Positions 31,291 to 41,806 of a stretch of DNA of 64,000 bases are shown here, one piece after another (the first letter of the stretch is position 1; every line of letters begins with the position of its first letter). The notes under the pieces are model-generated. The model searched no databases, was not told where the DNA came from, and saw nothing but the letters and a program-made list of their open reading frames with translations. This DNA comes from Bacteroidota bacterium (GTDB lineage: Bacteria; Bacteroidota; Bacteroidia; Palsa-965). Position numbers and translations under genes: made by a program. Where the stretch lies: the NCBI GenBank assembly GCA_013288325.1, contig JABDCB010000001.1:1-64000 (forward strand), in the 5' to 3' direction.

Positions 31291-33417
31291 ATGGAAGTCG
31301 AGAAATTTTCATACGACAACAAGATTGTCAAAATGTTTGCCTACGCAACAATGGTTTGGGGGCTGGTGGGTATGCTGGTGGGACTCTGGATAGCACTCGA
31401 GCTGGTGTTCCCATCCCTCAATCTGGGTATTCCGTTTACAACCTTTGGTCGGATCAGACCATTGCACACCAATGCGGTAATTTTTGCATTTGTAGGAAAT
31501 GGAATTTTTATGGGAGTATACTACTCTCTTCAGCGTTTGTGCAAAGCACGGATGTTCAGTGACAAGCTAAGCCTTATCCATTTTTGGGGCTGGCAGCTCA
31601 TTATTGTTTCGGCTGCCATTTCATTGCCAATGGGTTTTACCACCGGAAAAGAATATGCGGAGCTGGAGTGGCCCATTGATATAGCCATCACACTTATATG
31701 GGTTGTTTTCGGATGGAACATGTTCGGAACCATTATCAAGCGCAGAGAGCGCCATTTATATGTAGCTATCTGGTTCTATATTGCTACACTCATTACAGTT
31801 GCCATGCTGCACATTGTTAACAGCATGGAAGTTCCGGTGTCATTTATGAAAAGCTATAGCTGGTATGCAGGTGTTCAGGATGCTCTGGTACAGTGGTGGT
31901 ATGGACATAATGCGGTGGCATTTTTTCTTACCACCCCTTACCTCGGTCTCATGTATTATTTTATCCCCAAAGCGGCCAATCGTCCGGTGTATTCGTACCG
32001 GCTTTCCATCATTCACTTTTGGGCACTGATCTTTCTTTATATCTGGGCCGGCCCCCATCACCTTCTTTATACCGCCTTACCCGATTGGGCACAATCACTG
32101 GGTGTAGCCTTTTCCGTTATGCTGATAGCTCCTTCATGGGGAGGAATGATCAATGGTCTTCTTACGTTAAGAGGAGCATGGGATAAAGTACGGGAGGATG
32201 TGGTATTGAAGTTTATGGTGGTAGCGGTGACATGTTACGGTATGGCCACTTTCGAAGGACCTATGCTGTCATTGAAAAGTGTAAACATGTGGAGCCATTT
32301 TACCGATTGGACAATCGCACACGTACACGTTGGAGCACTGGGATGGAATGGATTCCTCACATTTGGCATCCTGTATTGGATTATCCCCAAAATGTTCCAG
32401 ATAGAGTTGTATTCAAAGAAACTTGCCAACTGGCACTTCTGGATCGGAACACTGGGTATCGTTTTCTATGTACTCCCTATGTATTGGGCCGGATTTGAAC
32501 AAAGCAGAATGTGGAGCAAGTTCACGGAGGAAGGGCAATTACAGTATCAGTTTTTGAATACGGTGGAACATATCCGTCCGTTGCAAATGTTACGTTCCAT
32601 TGGAGGAGCTCTATATCTTATCGGGGCCATCATGATGACGTATAACCTGATAAAGACAGTAAAGGCAGGATCGTTCCTCGCCAATGAAGAAGCAGAGGCC
32701 GCTCCGCTTGAGAAAATTTACAAAACACATACAGGCGAACACTGGCACAGGTGGATTGAACGTCGCCCTATACAGCTTTTAGTGCTTGCATTAATCGCTG
32801 TTGTAATCGGTGGGTTGATTGAGCTTATTCCGACATTCCTCATCCAGTCCAACGTTCCTACCATATCCAGTGTAAAGCCATACACTCCGCTGGAGTTGCA
32901 AGGTCGCGATATTTATCTCCGGGAAGGTTGTTATAACTGTCACTCCCAAATGGTAAGACCGTTGCGTCATGAGACAGCGCGTTATGGAGAATATTCCAAG
33001 GCAGGCGAATTCGTATATGACCATCCGTTTCAGTGGGGATCCAAACGAACCGGTCCTGATCTGGCACGTATTGGAGGGAAGTATCCAAACTCCTGGCATT
33101 ATAATCATATGTTGGAACCAACCTCCATGTCAGAACATTCCAGTATGCCTAATTATCCATGGCTATTGGAGAACAATCTGGATACCGCATCTACCGCTGC
33201 TAAAATCAGAGCGATGATAACACTGGGAGTTCCTTATCCAAAAGGATATGAAAAGCAAGCAAATACGGATCTCATAAAACAGGAAACGGATATTGCTGCA
33301 AATCTGAAAAATGACAAGATTCAAACTCCGCCGAATAAAGAAATTGTTGCATTGATTGCGTATTTGCAACGACTGGGAATGGACATTAAAGCCAAACATA
33401 ATTTCACCGAAAAATAA
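31291..33417 (+). CDS. ccoN: cbb3-type cytochrome c oxidase, fused subunits I/II (CcoN-CcoO)
   Basis: CcoN motifs (HTNAVIFAFVGNGIF, WWYGHNAVAFFLTTPYLG, HVHVGALGWNGF) fused to a CcoO domain with CYNCHSQMVRPLRHE. Confidence 0.95.
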   Translation: MEVEKFSYDNKIVKMFAYATMVWGLVGMLVGLWIALELVFPSLNLGIPFTTFGRIRPLHTNAVIFAFVGNGIFMGVYYSLQRLCKARMFSDKLSLIHFWGWQLIIVSAAISLPMGFTTGKEYAELEWPIDIAITLIWVVFGWNMFGTIIKRRERHLYVAIWFYIATLITVAMLHIVNSMEVPVSFMKSYSWYAGVQDALVQWWYGHNAVAFFLTTPYLGLMYYFIPKAANRPVYSYRLSIIHFWALIFLYIWAGPHHLLYTALPDWAQSLGVAFSVMLIAPSWGGMINGLLTLRGAWDKVREDVVLKFMVVAVTCYGMATFEGPMLSLKSVNMWSHFTDWTIAHVHVGALGWNGFLTFGILYWIIPKMFQIELYSKKLANWHFWIGTLGIVFYVLPMYWAGFEQSRMWSKFTEEGQLQYQFLNTVEHIRPLQMLRSIGGALYLIGAIMMTYNLIKTVKAGSFLANEEAEAAPLEKIYKTHTGEHWHRWIERRPIQLLVLALIAVVIGGLIELIPTFLIQSNVPTISSVKPYTPLELQGRDIYLREGCYNCHSQMVRPLRHETARYGEYSKAGEFVYDHPFQWGSKRTGPDLARIGGKYPNSWHYNHMLEPTSMSEHSSMPNYPWLLENNLDTASTAAKIRAMITLGVPYPKGYEKQANTDLIKQETDIAANLKNDKIQTPPNKEIVALIAYLQRLGMDIKAKHNFTEK

Positions 33418-33421
33418 TATT

Positions 33422-33613
33422 ATGAAATTCATTCACTATCTGGAAGGTATTGCAGGAGTCGGGGTTTTCCCGCTAATCTCTCTGCTGATGTTCTTTGTTT
33501 TCTTTGTTGTGGTAACGGTTTGGGCCATCAGGGCGGACAAAGATCGTATGGAAAAAATGGAGCGGTTGCCATTACAGCCGGATAAATTAAATGACAGGAA
33601 TATAAAAATGTAA
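33422..33613 (+). CDS. ccoQ: CcoQ/FixQ-like subunit
   Basis: 63-aa single-TM ORF between ccoNO and ccoP; start trimmed to MKFIHYLEGIAG. Confidence 0.75.
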   Translation: MKFIHYLEGIAGVGVFPLISLLMFFVFFVVVTVWAIRADKDRMEKMERLPLQPDKLNDRNIKM

Positions 33614-33615
33614 TT

Positions 33616-34773
33616 ATGAAACAGGCTCCAGGGTTTGCAAAAAGCAACACAAGAAATCGGATTTTAACGATAGCGCTGACATTCTTTTCCGTTGCGGCCC
33701 TCTCTGCACAGACACAAGGGCAATCAGGATCGAACGACAGCATATTGTCAAATGGACTGTTTGATGCCATGTTGGCCATGGTCATCTTACTACTGGTTAT
33801 TATCATGGTGCTGGCCGATGTACTGAAGAATGTAGCTGCGGGGATCAAACAAAAGGAATCAACGGGAAATGGAAAAGGTGCAGCTGTGGTGTTGCTGCTT
33901 TTGGCATTAGTGCCTCTTTCGGCACATGCGGAGGAAACAGCGAAAGTTGCAAGCACAGTGTCCGGTTATGGAGGTATGGCCCCTGTGGCGTTCTGGTTTA
34001 TGGTTTCGGCTATTGGCTTTGAATTAGTAATTCTTGCCTTTATTATAGTCATTATCCGTAATCTGCTTGGCGTTGAGGAGCGGAAAGATCTTATGTTTGC
34101 TCAAAAGAAAATTGTCCAGCCATCTTTACTGGAGCGGGTTAATGCCTCTGTATCATTGGAACAGGAAGCGGATATTATGCTGGATCATAACTATGACGGT
34201 ATTCGTGAACTGGATAATAATTTACCTCCCTGGTGGAAGTATGGATTTTATCTGACAATTGTATTTGCCATTGTTTATCTGACGCATTATCACATAACAA
34301 AGACAGGAAGTCTTCAAATTGAAGAATATAACAATGAATTGAAGCAAGCAGAAGTAGCGGCGGCGGAATATAGAAAAACATCTACGAATCTGGTGGATGA
34401 GGCAAATGTAACATTGTTAACAGATGCCGCAAGTCTGGCTGAAGGGAAACAAATATTCGAGACCAACTGTGTTGCCTGCCATGGCCCTGAAGGAGGTGGT
34501 GTTGTAGGCCCTAATCTGACAGATGATTACTGGCTGCATGGAGGATCTATCAAAGATGTATTTAAAACCATTAAATACGGGTACCCCGAAAAAGGAATGA
34601 TTGCATGGAAAGAAAATCTTTCACCTGCTCAGATTGCTCAGGTTGCTTCTTATATCAAATCGTTGAGAGGAACAAAACCTGCTAATCCGAAAGAGATGCA
34701 AGGAACATTGTATGTGGACGAAAGTGCTGCAGGAACAACTCCTTCGAAAGCGGACTCAACCCACGGCAAATAA
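33616..34773 (+). CDS. ccoP: cbb3-type cytochrome c oxidase subunit III (CcoP-like)
   Basis: DNNLPPWWKYGFYLTIVFA typical CcoP segment; single heme-c motif CVACHGPEGGG. Confidence 0.92.
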   Translation: MKQAPGFAKSNTRNRILTIALTFFSVAALSAQTQGQSGSNDSILSNGLFDAMLAMVILLLVIIMVLADVLKNVAAGIKQKESTGNGKGAAVVLLLLALVPLSAHAEETAKVASTVSGYGGMAPVAFWFMVSAIGFELVILAFIIVIIRNLLGVEERKDLMFAQKKIVQPSLLERVNASVSLEQEADIMLDHNYDGIRELDNNLPPWWKYGFYLTIVFAIVYLTHYHITKTGSLQIEEYNNELKQAEVAAAEYRKTSTNLVDEANVTLLTDAASLAEGKQIFETNCVACHGPEGGGVVGPNLTDDYWLHGGSIKDVFKTIKYGYPEKGMIAWKENLSPAQIAQVASYIKSLRGTKPANPKEMQGTLYVDESAAGTTPSKADSTHGK

Positions 34774-34827
34774 GAAACGACCGGTTAATGATTGTTAAAA
34801 GAAAGCAAGCAAAGGCTTGCCACAGAA

Positions 34828-36216
34828 ATGGCACAAGAAGAATCCTTTCGGGATCATGTAGGTACCATCGACGAAAATGGGAAAAGGCGCTGGATATATG
34901 CTCAGAAGCCTAAGGGAAAGCTATTCAATTACCGCAAAATAGCCACTGCATTTTTTCTTACTGTTTTCTTCGGTCTGCCATTTATAAAAGTAAATCGGGA
35001 ACCCTTGTTTCTGCTCAACATTCTGGAGGGTAAGTTCATTGTTTTCGGGACCATATTCTGGCCTCAGGATTTTTTCCTGTTTGGATTGGGCATGATTATT
35101 TTTGTTCTTTTCATTGCTCTTTTTACCGTTGTTTTCGGTCGTGTGTTTTGCGGATGGGCCTGCCCACAGACCATATTTATGGAGATGGTGTTCCGTCGCA
35201 TTGAGTATTGGATAGAAGGTGATGCGAATGAGCAAAAGGCTCTGAATAATGGGCCATTGACTGAAAAGAAGATTCTGAAAAAAGCTGCTAAAAACATCCT
35301 TTTCTTCCTTGTTTCTTTTCTTATTGCAAATACACTCCTGTCGTATATTATTGGCGTTGATGAGTTATTTAAAATCATGTCGGAGCCTTTTGGCGCTCAT
35401 CTGGGCGGGTTCATTTCCCTGCTTATTTTTACCGGAGTGTTTTATGGAGTATATATCCGTTTTCGCGAGCAGGTATGTCTGGTTGTGTGTCCTTATGGTC
35501 GATTACAGGGTGTGTTGCTGGATAGAAACTCCATTGTGGTGGCATATGACTATTTAAGAGGAGAGAAAAGGGGCCATATTAAAAAGAATGAAAAAAGAGA
35601 GATCGGGGATTGTATTGATTGCAACCAATGTGTTAAAGTATGTCCTACCGGAATTGATATTCGCAATGGCACGCAGCTGGAATGTGTGAATTGTACCGCT
35701 TGTATTGATGCCTGCGATTTTATGATGGAGAAAGTGAATTTGCCCAAAGGCTTGATCCGCTATGCTTCTGAAAACGGAATTGCAAACAAGCAGAAGTTAA
35801 AAATAACCGGCAGAATGATTGCCTATTCTATTGTGCTCACCCTTCTGATAGGGGTGGAAGTGTTTTTGCTGATGGGCAGGAGCGATCTGGACATTACAAT
35901 TAACAGAGCCAGAGGTACCTTGTATCAGGAACAGCCCGGAAATAAAATAAGCAACTTATATACGATACAGTTACTGAATAAAACCCATGAGGATCTGCCG
36001 GTTGAATTAAGACTGGAATCGGAAACCGGCGAAATAAAAGTAATCGGAAAAAGCCTGATGATTGCCCATGAAAATTTTGAGCAAGGCTCCTTCTTCATCA
36101 CCGTCGATAAATCAACAATTAAAAACAGGAAAACACCCATGACCATTGGAGTTTATTCAGGGTCGAGGAAAATACAATCGGTCTCAGCCAATTTTCTCGG
36201 GCCTATCGTGTATTAG
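34828..36216 (+). CDS. ccoG: Cytochrome c oxidase accessory protein CcoG (polyferredoxin)
   Basis: CGWACPQTIFMEMVFRRIEYWIEGD, CIDCNQCVKVCPTGIDIRNGTQLECVNCTACIDAC. Confidence 0.95.
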   Translation: MAQEESFRDHVGTIDENGKRRWIYAQKPKGKLFNYRKIATAFFLTVFFGLPFIKVNREPLFLLNILEGKFIVFGTIFWPQDFFLFGLGMIIFVLFIALFTVVFGRVFCGWACPQTIFMEMVFRRIEYWIEGDANEQKALNNGPLTEKKILKKAAKNILFFLVSFLIANTLLSYIIGVDELFKIMSEPFGAHLGGFISLLIFTGVFYGVYIRFREQVCLVVCPYGRLQGVLLDRNSIVVAYDYLRGEKRGHIKKNEKREIGDCIDCNQCVKVCPTGIDIRNGTQLECVNCTACIDACDFMMEKVNLPKGLIRYASENGIANKQKLKITGRMIAYSIVLTLLIGVEVFLLMGRSDLDITINRARGTLYQEQPGNKISNLYTIQLLNKTHEDLPVELRLESETGEIKVIGKSLMIAHENFEQGSFFITVDKSTIKNRKTPMTIGVYSGSRKIQSVSANFLGPIVY

Positions 36217-36243
36217 TAATTAAACAATATTAAAACAACAGCT

Positions 36244-36678
36244 ATGAACTGGGGAACACGTATTGCAATTGTTTACAGCGGTTTTGTAATCATGATCATT
36301 TTGCTGGCATGGAAGACTACGAGTCAGAAATCGGATCTGGTGGCAACCGATTATTATGAAAAAGAAGTAAAGTATCAGGGAACCATTGATGGTATAAAAA
36401 ACACGGCAATGTTGCCGGTTGGTTTCTCCACAGAAACAACGCACAATACCATTGTGTTTCATTACCCGTCGTCGTTTAGCGGCAAAAAAGTTAAAGGAGA
36501 ATTTCTTCTTTATCGTCCATCCGACTCGGAAAAAGATCAGAAATTTATTGCATCTGATACAGGTGGTGTTCAGTCTCTGGTATTAAAAAATCCTCTTAAG
36601 GGCCTCTATAAACTGGAGTGTGATCTGGAGGTGGATGGAGCAAAATACTATTTTGAAGAACCGATTCAAATAAACTGA
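36244..36678 (+). CDS. ccoH: FixH/CcoH-family protein
   Basis: Position after ccoG, N-terminal TM, about 140 aa, ATDYYEKEVKYQ motif. Confidence 0.85.
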   Translation: MNWGTRIAIVYSGFVIMIILLAWKTTSQKSDLVATDYYEKEVKYQGTIDGIKNTAMLPVGFSTETTHNTIVFHYPSSFSGKKVKGEFLLYRPSDSEKDQKFIASDTGGVQSLVLKNPLKGLYKLECDLEVDGAKYYFEEPIQIN

Positions 36679-36679
36679 C

Positions 36680-37390
36680 ATGACCATTCTGTTAGGAGCA
36701 TTGGTGCTGGGATTTATTGGCAGTTTTCATTGCGTTGCTATGTGCGGACCAATTGCCCTTGCCCTGCCTCTTAACAGGAGTTCCTTAGGAACACAGGTAG
36801 GCGGAATACTTGCTTATAACGGAGGACGGGTGGTTACCTATTCCTTACTTGGTAGTTTATTCGGGATAATCGGTGCTTCTTTTATTTTGGCGGGTTATCA
36901 GCAAATTTTAAGCATTGCACTGGGTGCGGTTATTTTGATTTCGGTAGTTCTTCCGGAGCATTTGACTTCGCGTTTTCGTATTACCTCGGGTTTGTTCTCT
37001 TTTTTAGGAGCAAAGAAATACCAGGTAGGCAAATTATTCGGGCGAAAGGGCCTGCCGGCTCTTTTTCTGATCGGACTCCTGAATGGTTTATTACCGTGCG
37101 GATTTGTGTATGCAGGCATTGCAGGGGCTGTATTGGTAGGCGGAAGTATGCAGGGTGCGCTGTTCATGACCTTGTTCGGACTTGGAACAATACCTGCTAT
37201 GGCCATTATATCCTTAACGGGAAACAAAATAAGTGTCGGTTTCCGCAATAAACTCCAAAGAGTGCTTCCTTTTCTTGTGATTATTATGGCTTTGTTTTTG
37301 ATTTTAAGGGGTATGAATCTGGGAATACCTTACCTCAGTCCCCGGTTTTCTACTATTCAGGAAAAGCAGCATATGCTCTGTCACCCTTGA
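36680..37390 (+). CDS. Sulfite exporter TauE/SafE-like membrane protein (cco cluster)
   Basis: GFIGSFHCVAMCGPIALALP and GLLNGLLPCGFVYAGIAGA motifs. Confidence 0.88.
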   Translation: MTILLGALVLGFIGSFHCVAMCGPIALALPLNRSSLGTQVGGILAYNGGRVVTYSLLGSLFGIIGASFILAGYQQILSIALGAVILISVVLPEHLTSRFRITSGLFSFLGAKKYQVGKLFGRKGLPALFLIGLLNGLLPCGFVYAGIAGAVLVGGSMQGALFMTLFGLGTIPAMAIISLTGNKISVGFRNKLQRVLPFLVIIMALFLILRGMNLGIPYLSPRFSTIQEKQHMLCHP

Positions 37391-37414
37391 TTTCCGGTTA
37401 ATTTCCTCCATTAT

Positions 37415-37479
37415 TGATGATTATCAGTATCCTTCCTGCGGTATATCATTTCCCCCGCCCTGTGGCTGCCCTAGCTTTG
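37415..37479 (+). promoter_or_regulatory. Tandem sites TGATGATTATCA (37415) and TGCGGTATATCA (37437), then N23, TAGCTTTG; upstream of usp
   Basis: FNR-like site plus near-match at 22-bp spacing; perfect -7. Confidence 0.75.
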
Positions 37480-37517
37480 TGTTGAATGATAATGTCATTA
37501 ACACAATACATCAAAAC

Positions 37518-38354
37518 ATGAAAAATATCCTTGCTCCCGTCGATTTTTCCAAAGAAGCTGCCCATGCAGCTCTTTATGCCGGCGCTCTGGCACAGCACCT
37601 GAACGCGCAGCTTACGTTGTTGTTCGTATTTCATATGCCCATCCCGATTTCCGAAGCGCCCTATCCCATTGATTTTGATACACTCGAAAAGGAGAACAGG
37701 AAGATGCTTAAGGATCTGGCTGAGGAAATTGAAAGTAAATATCAGGTAAAAGCCAAACAAATGATCATTGCAGGTTTTGCGGATGATGAAATATTGGATG
37801 CTACAGCAGGCAATGAATATGATCTGATTGTAATGGGCTCCAGAGGCAGCGGAAACAGGCTTAGCGAATGGATGGGAAGCACCACCACGGCAGTACTCAC
37901 CAAAAGTGTAGTTCCTGTGTTGGTTATTCCTGAGCATGTCACATTTTCCATACCCCGGGTTATTGCATTGGCCTGCGACTTTCAGAAAACAACAAAAGCA
38001 AGGGTCTTTGCTCCATTGTCAAGTTTAAGCCGGCAGTTTGAATCAACGGTTAAGATATTGAATGTGTCGGAAGAGAAAGAGCAAGAGGCGCTTCAGGATA
38101 AAAACAGTGAATTGGAAAAACAGCTTAACGGAATACCACATACCTATTGTTTCGAGTCGGCTATAGATGTGGAAAAGGGGATAAACAAATTTCTGAATGC
38201 ACATCCTGCTGATTGGATGGCTATTGTTGTTCATAAGCACAGCTTTATCAATCGTTTGTTTTTTGAAACATATGCAAAGCCTCTGGCCATGCATACCAGG
38301 ATTCCCCTGTTGGCTTTAAGCGAGGCTGTTTCAGTTCACGCTGTTAAGGCATAG
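37518..38354 (+). CDS. Tandem universal stress protein
   Basis: MKNILAPVDFSKEAAHAALYA, LIVMGSRGSG; start trimmed because the predicted promoter lies over the ORF-track start. Confidence 0.9.
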   Translation: MKNILAPVDFSKEAAHAALYAGALAQHLNAQLTLLFVFHMPIPISEAPYPIDFDTLEKENRKMLKDLAEEIESKYQVKAKQMIIAGFADDEILDATAGNEYDLIVMGSRGSGNRLSEWMGSTTTAVLTKSVVPVLVIPEHVTFSIPRVIALACDFQKTTKARVFAPLSSLSRQFESTVKILNVSEEKEQEALQDKNSELEKQLNGIPHTYCFESAIDVEKGINKFLNAHPADWMAIVVHKHSFINRLFFETYAKPLAMHTRIPLLALSEAVSVHAVKA

Positions 38355-38423
38355 ATATAAGGAAACATTTAATTCCGGCGATTGAGATAAGTCCGACGGA
38401 TACAAAAAAGTCATTCGTTGCGC

Positions 38424-38466
38424 TGATAAATGTCATGAGACACAGGGCCCTGATTAGCTAGTTTTG
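38424..38466 (+). promoter_or_regulatory. Site TGATAAATGTCA (38424-38435), N23, TAGTTTTG; upstream of MBL-rhodanese/queD-like/hemN
   Basis: Perfect site and -7 at conserved distance. Confidence 0.75.
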
Positions 38467-38567
38467 CCTCTTACCGGCTAATCCCCTGACTCGAAATTAA
38501 GCGGTGTGTATGGTCCGGAGCACTCAATAGGCCGGTCAATTCAAATACCAATTAAATAGATGCTACT

Positions 38568-39944
38568 ATGTACATAAAGCAAATTTACACCTCCTGTCTC
38601 GCGCAGGCTTCTTACTATATCGAATCCAAAGGGTGTGCGGCAGTAATCGATCCCATACGGGATGTGGACGTATATCTGCAGCTTGCAAAGGAAAGGAAGG
38701 CAACCATTCAATATGTTCTGGAAACGCATTTTCATGCGGATTTTATTTCCGGTCACCTCGATCTGGCAAGAAAAACCGGAGCGGTGATCGTATTCGGACC
38801 CCAAGCCAAGCCTACTTACAAAGCAATGGTTGCCAGAGATGGAGACCGGATCTCATTAGGAGACATTAAGATTGAACTCATGCATACTCCCGGGCATACC
38901 ATTGAATCATCCTGTTTTCTGGCAATTGATGAGAACGAAAAACCATACGCTGTTTTTACCGGTGATACTTTGTTTGTGGGAGAAGTGGGGAGACCCGATC
39001 TGGGAAGCGGAAATCTGGATAAGAAAGAACTTGCCGGCCGTTTATATGATTCATTAAATAAGCATATCAAGGTACTGCCCGACGATGTAATTGTTTATCC
39101 CGGACATGGATCCGGATCGGCATGCGGTAAAAACCTCGGAGCGGAAACCTGGTCCACTATATGGGAACAGAAACTTAGTAATTATGCTTTGCAGAAAATG
39201 GACAAAGATGAATTTATAGCAAAAATCACGGAAGGGCTTCCAACGCCTCCGGCTTACTTTGCTCATGACGCCAGCGCAAACAGAAACGGGTATGAAAGCC
39301 TGGATACATTGCTGAAAAGAGGTACAAAAGAGCTGACTCATGAGGAGTTTAAATCAGAAACAAAAAACGGAGCTGTTATTCTGGATGTACGTAACTCCAC
39401 CGATTTCGGAATCGGATTTATCAAAGGTTCTATAAACATTGGTCTGGAAGGTGACTTTGCTGTATGGGCAGGAAACCTGATCCCGGCAGAAAAGGAATTG
39501 ATCCTGGTGGTACGTGATCATCAGGAAGAGGAAGCTGTAACCCGGTTGGCAAGAATTGGGTTTGATCATGTGAAAGGATTTTTGAGAGAGGATATCATTG
39601 GCTGGATCAATATGCAATATCCCGTTGATCATATACAAACAATCGCATCGTCACAGATAGATAAGTATTTAGAACAGGGATATATAATCCTGGATGTGAG
39701 AAAGACCGATGAAGTTTCGTCAGGCCGGATTAAGCATGCTATTAACATACCATTAAACGAGTTGGAAAAGGCACTGACCGGTTTTGCCCGCAAAGAAAAG
39801 TATCTTGTTTACTGTGCAGGTGGCTACCGGTCTATGATTGCGGCTTCCATTCTTAAAGCACATGGGTTCAGTGACGTAAAAAATATCAGAGGAGGTATGA
39901 CACAAATAAGAAAAGATACTCCTTCGCTAATTGAGAAAGAATGA
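38568..39944 (+). CDS. MBL-fold metallohydrolase with two rhodanese domains (persulfide dioxygenase-like)
   Basis: THFHADFISGHLDLARKTGA, FTGDTLFVGEVGRPDL, rhodanese LVYCAGGYRSMIAASIL. Confidence 0.92.
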   Translation: MYIKQIYTSCLAQASYYIESKGCAAVIDPIRDVDVYLQLAKERKATIQYVLETHFHADFISGHLDLARKTGAVIVFGPQAKPTYKAMVARDGDRISLGDIKIELMHTPGHTIESSCFLAIDENEKPYAVFTGDTLFVGEVGRPDLGSGNLDKKELAGRLYDSLNKHIKVLPDDVIVYPGHGSGSACGKNLGAETWSTIWEQKLSNYALQKMDKDEFIAKITEGLPTPPAYFAHDASANRNGYESLDTLLKRGTKELTHEEFKSETKNGAVILDVRNSTDFGIGFIKGSINIGLEGDFAVWAGNLIPAEKELILVVRDHQEEEAVTRLARIGFDHVKGFLREDIIGWINMQYPVDHIQTIASSQIDKYLEQGYIILDVRKTDEVSSGRIKHAINIPLNELEKALTGFARKEKYLVYCAGGYRSMIAASILKAHGFSDVKNIRGGMTQIRKDTPSLIEKE

Positions 39945-40405
39945 AACGGATACGGATTACAAAAGAGTTTACATTCGAAATGGCACATGCTTTAAGAAAT
40001 CATGATGGCCCTTGTAAGAATATACACGGACATTCCTATTCACTTGCGGTTACGGTTATGGGCACACCTGTTGCGGAAGAAGGAAATCCTAAGCAAGGAA
40101 TGGTGTGGGATTTTTCAGAACTGAAGCACCTGGTAAACCATGAAATTATAAGCAGGCTTGATCATGCCCTTGTTTTGAAAATGGAGGATACGGTAGCCGT
40201 TATAGAACAGGGTTCTTTGCCCGTAGGGAAATTGGTGATGGTGCCCTATCAACCTACATGCGAAAACCTGTTGCTCGATTTCGCAGAACGTTTGCTGCAT
40301 TGTCTGCCTGAAAAAGTGAAGCTCGTCCGTCTGCTCCTTCGCGAAACACCCAGCTCTTATGCCGAATGGCTTGCGGAGGAAAATGAATTCCCCGGAGCAC
40401 TGTAA
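39941..40405 (+). CDS. 6-pyruvoyl-tetrahydropterin synthase / 6-carboxytetrahydropterin synthase family
   Basis: FEMAHALRNHDGPCKNIHGHSYSL, PTCENLLLDFAERL. Confidence 0.9.
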   Translation: MKRIRITKEFTFEMAHALRNHDGPCKNIHGHSYSLAVTVMGTPVAEEGNPKQGMVWDFSELKHLVNHEIISRLDHALVLKMEDTVAVIEQGSLPVGKLVMVPYQPTCENLLLDFAERLLHCLPEKVKLVRLLLRETPSSYAEWLAEENEFPGAL

Positions 40406-40430
40406 CTGTATAACCTTGAAAAGAACAGAA

Positions 40431-41792
40431 ATGATTCCATCCGCTCTGTATAATAAGTATAATGTCCCGGGTCCCCGCTACACCAGTTATCCTACCGTTC
40501 CTTTTTGGGAAACTACTCCATCTGCCCATGAATGGGAGATGCATGCAAAGGAAACGTTTCAAAAAACAAATTCAAACGAAGGGATAAGCATCTATATCCA
40601 TCTGCCGTTTTGTGAAAGCTTGTGTACCTATTGCGGATGCAATACCAGGATCACTGTAAACCATGCCGTAGAAGAAATTTATATCAACGCATTGCTTAAG
40701 GAGTGGAGATTGTATTTAGATGTATTTGAAACCGCTCCCCGGATCAGAGAGCTTCACCTGGGAGGAGGAACCCCCACCTTTTTCAAAGCAGAAAATCTGC
40801 GCAAACTGATTACTGGTATTACCTCCAATGCTTTGGTATGTGAAGATGCCGCGTTCAGTTTTGAAGCACACCCTAATAATACAACGGTAGAGCATTTAAC
40901 GGTTTTGTATGAGTTAGGATTCAAACGCATCAGTATTGGGGTGCAGGATCTTAATCCGGAAGTGCAGCAAATTGTAAATAGGATTCAGCCTTTTGAAGCG
41001 GTGCAAACCTTAACGGAAGAATCCCGAAAGGCAGGATTTGATTCGGTTAATTTCGACCTGATATATGGACTCCCTCTGCAAACAAAAGAAAGCATCGTAA
41101 ATACGATGGAGAAAGTAATTGAACTGAGACCTGATCGTATTGCCTTTTACAGTTATGCGCATGTGCCCTGGATAAAGCCCGGGCAGCGAAAATTTACAGA
41201 AGCTGATTTACCCAAAGACGAGGAGAAGCTGGAACTCTATAAAACAGGAAGGGCCCTGTTGGAAAAAACAGGGTACAAGGATATAGGGATGGATCATTTT
41301 GCGCTGGAAACAGACGAGCTCTATCTATCTACCATATCCAAACGTCTGCACCGGAATTTTATGGGTTATACCCCTTTCTCCACCAGCTTGCTGATTGGGC
41401 TGGGAGCTTCTTCCATCAGCGATACCTGGACGGCATTTGTTCAGAATGAAAAGAAGGTGGAAGATTATTATAAGAGAATCAAAGAGGGAAGGATTCCGTT
41501 TTTCAGGGGACATCTGCTTACTGGCGAAGACCAAATTCTAAGAAGACATATTCTGAATATCATGTGTTACATGGAAACATCCTGGAAGGAGAAGGAGATG
41601 CAATGTCCTTATATACAACAGGCTGTTGAAGCATTGGCCGATCTGGAAAAGGACGGTCTGGTAATCATTCAGGAAACCGGTCTGCGTGTATCTTCAGCGG
41701 GGCTTCCCTTTATCCGTAATATCTGTATGGCCTTTGATGCCAGACTCAAGGCTAAAGAACAAAGTGCTGTTAAGTTCAGCAAAACGATTTAG
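40431..41792 (+). CDS. hemN: Oxygen-independent coproporphyrinogen III oxidase
   Basis: YIHLPFCESLCTYCGCNT radical-SAM motif, LGGGTPTFF, VPGPRYTSYP; start trimmed to MIPSALYNKYNV. Confidence 0.95.
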   Translation: MIPSALYNKYNVPGPRYTSYPTVPFWETTPSAHEWEMHAKETFQKTNSNEGISIYIHLPFCESLCTYCGCNTRITVNHAVEEIYINALLKEWRLYLDVFETAPRIRELHLGGGTPTFFKAENLRKLITGITSNALVCEDAAFSFEAHPNNTTVEHLTVLYELGFKRISIGVQDLNPEVQQIVNRIQPFEAVQTLTEESRKAGFDSVNFDLIYGLPLQTKESIVNTMEKVIELRPDRIAFYSYAHVPWIKPGQRKFTEADLPKDEEKLELYKTGRALLEKTGYKDIGMDHFALETDELYLSTISKRLHRNFMGYTPFSTSLLIGLGASSISDTWTAFVQNEKKVEDYYKRIKEGRIPFFRGHLLTGEDQILRRHILNIMCYMETSWKEKEMQCPYIQQAVEALADLEKDGLVIIQETGLRVSSAGLPFIRNICMAFDARLKAKEQSAVKFSKTI

Positions 41793-41806
41793 TAAAAGGA
41801 TCCTTG

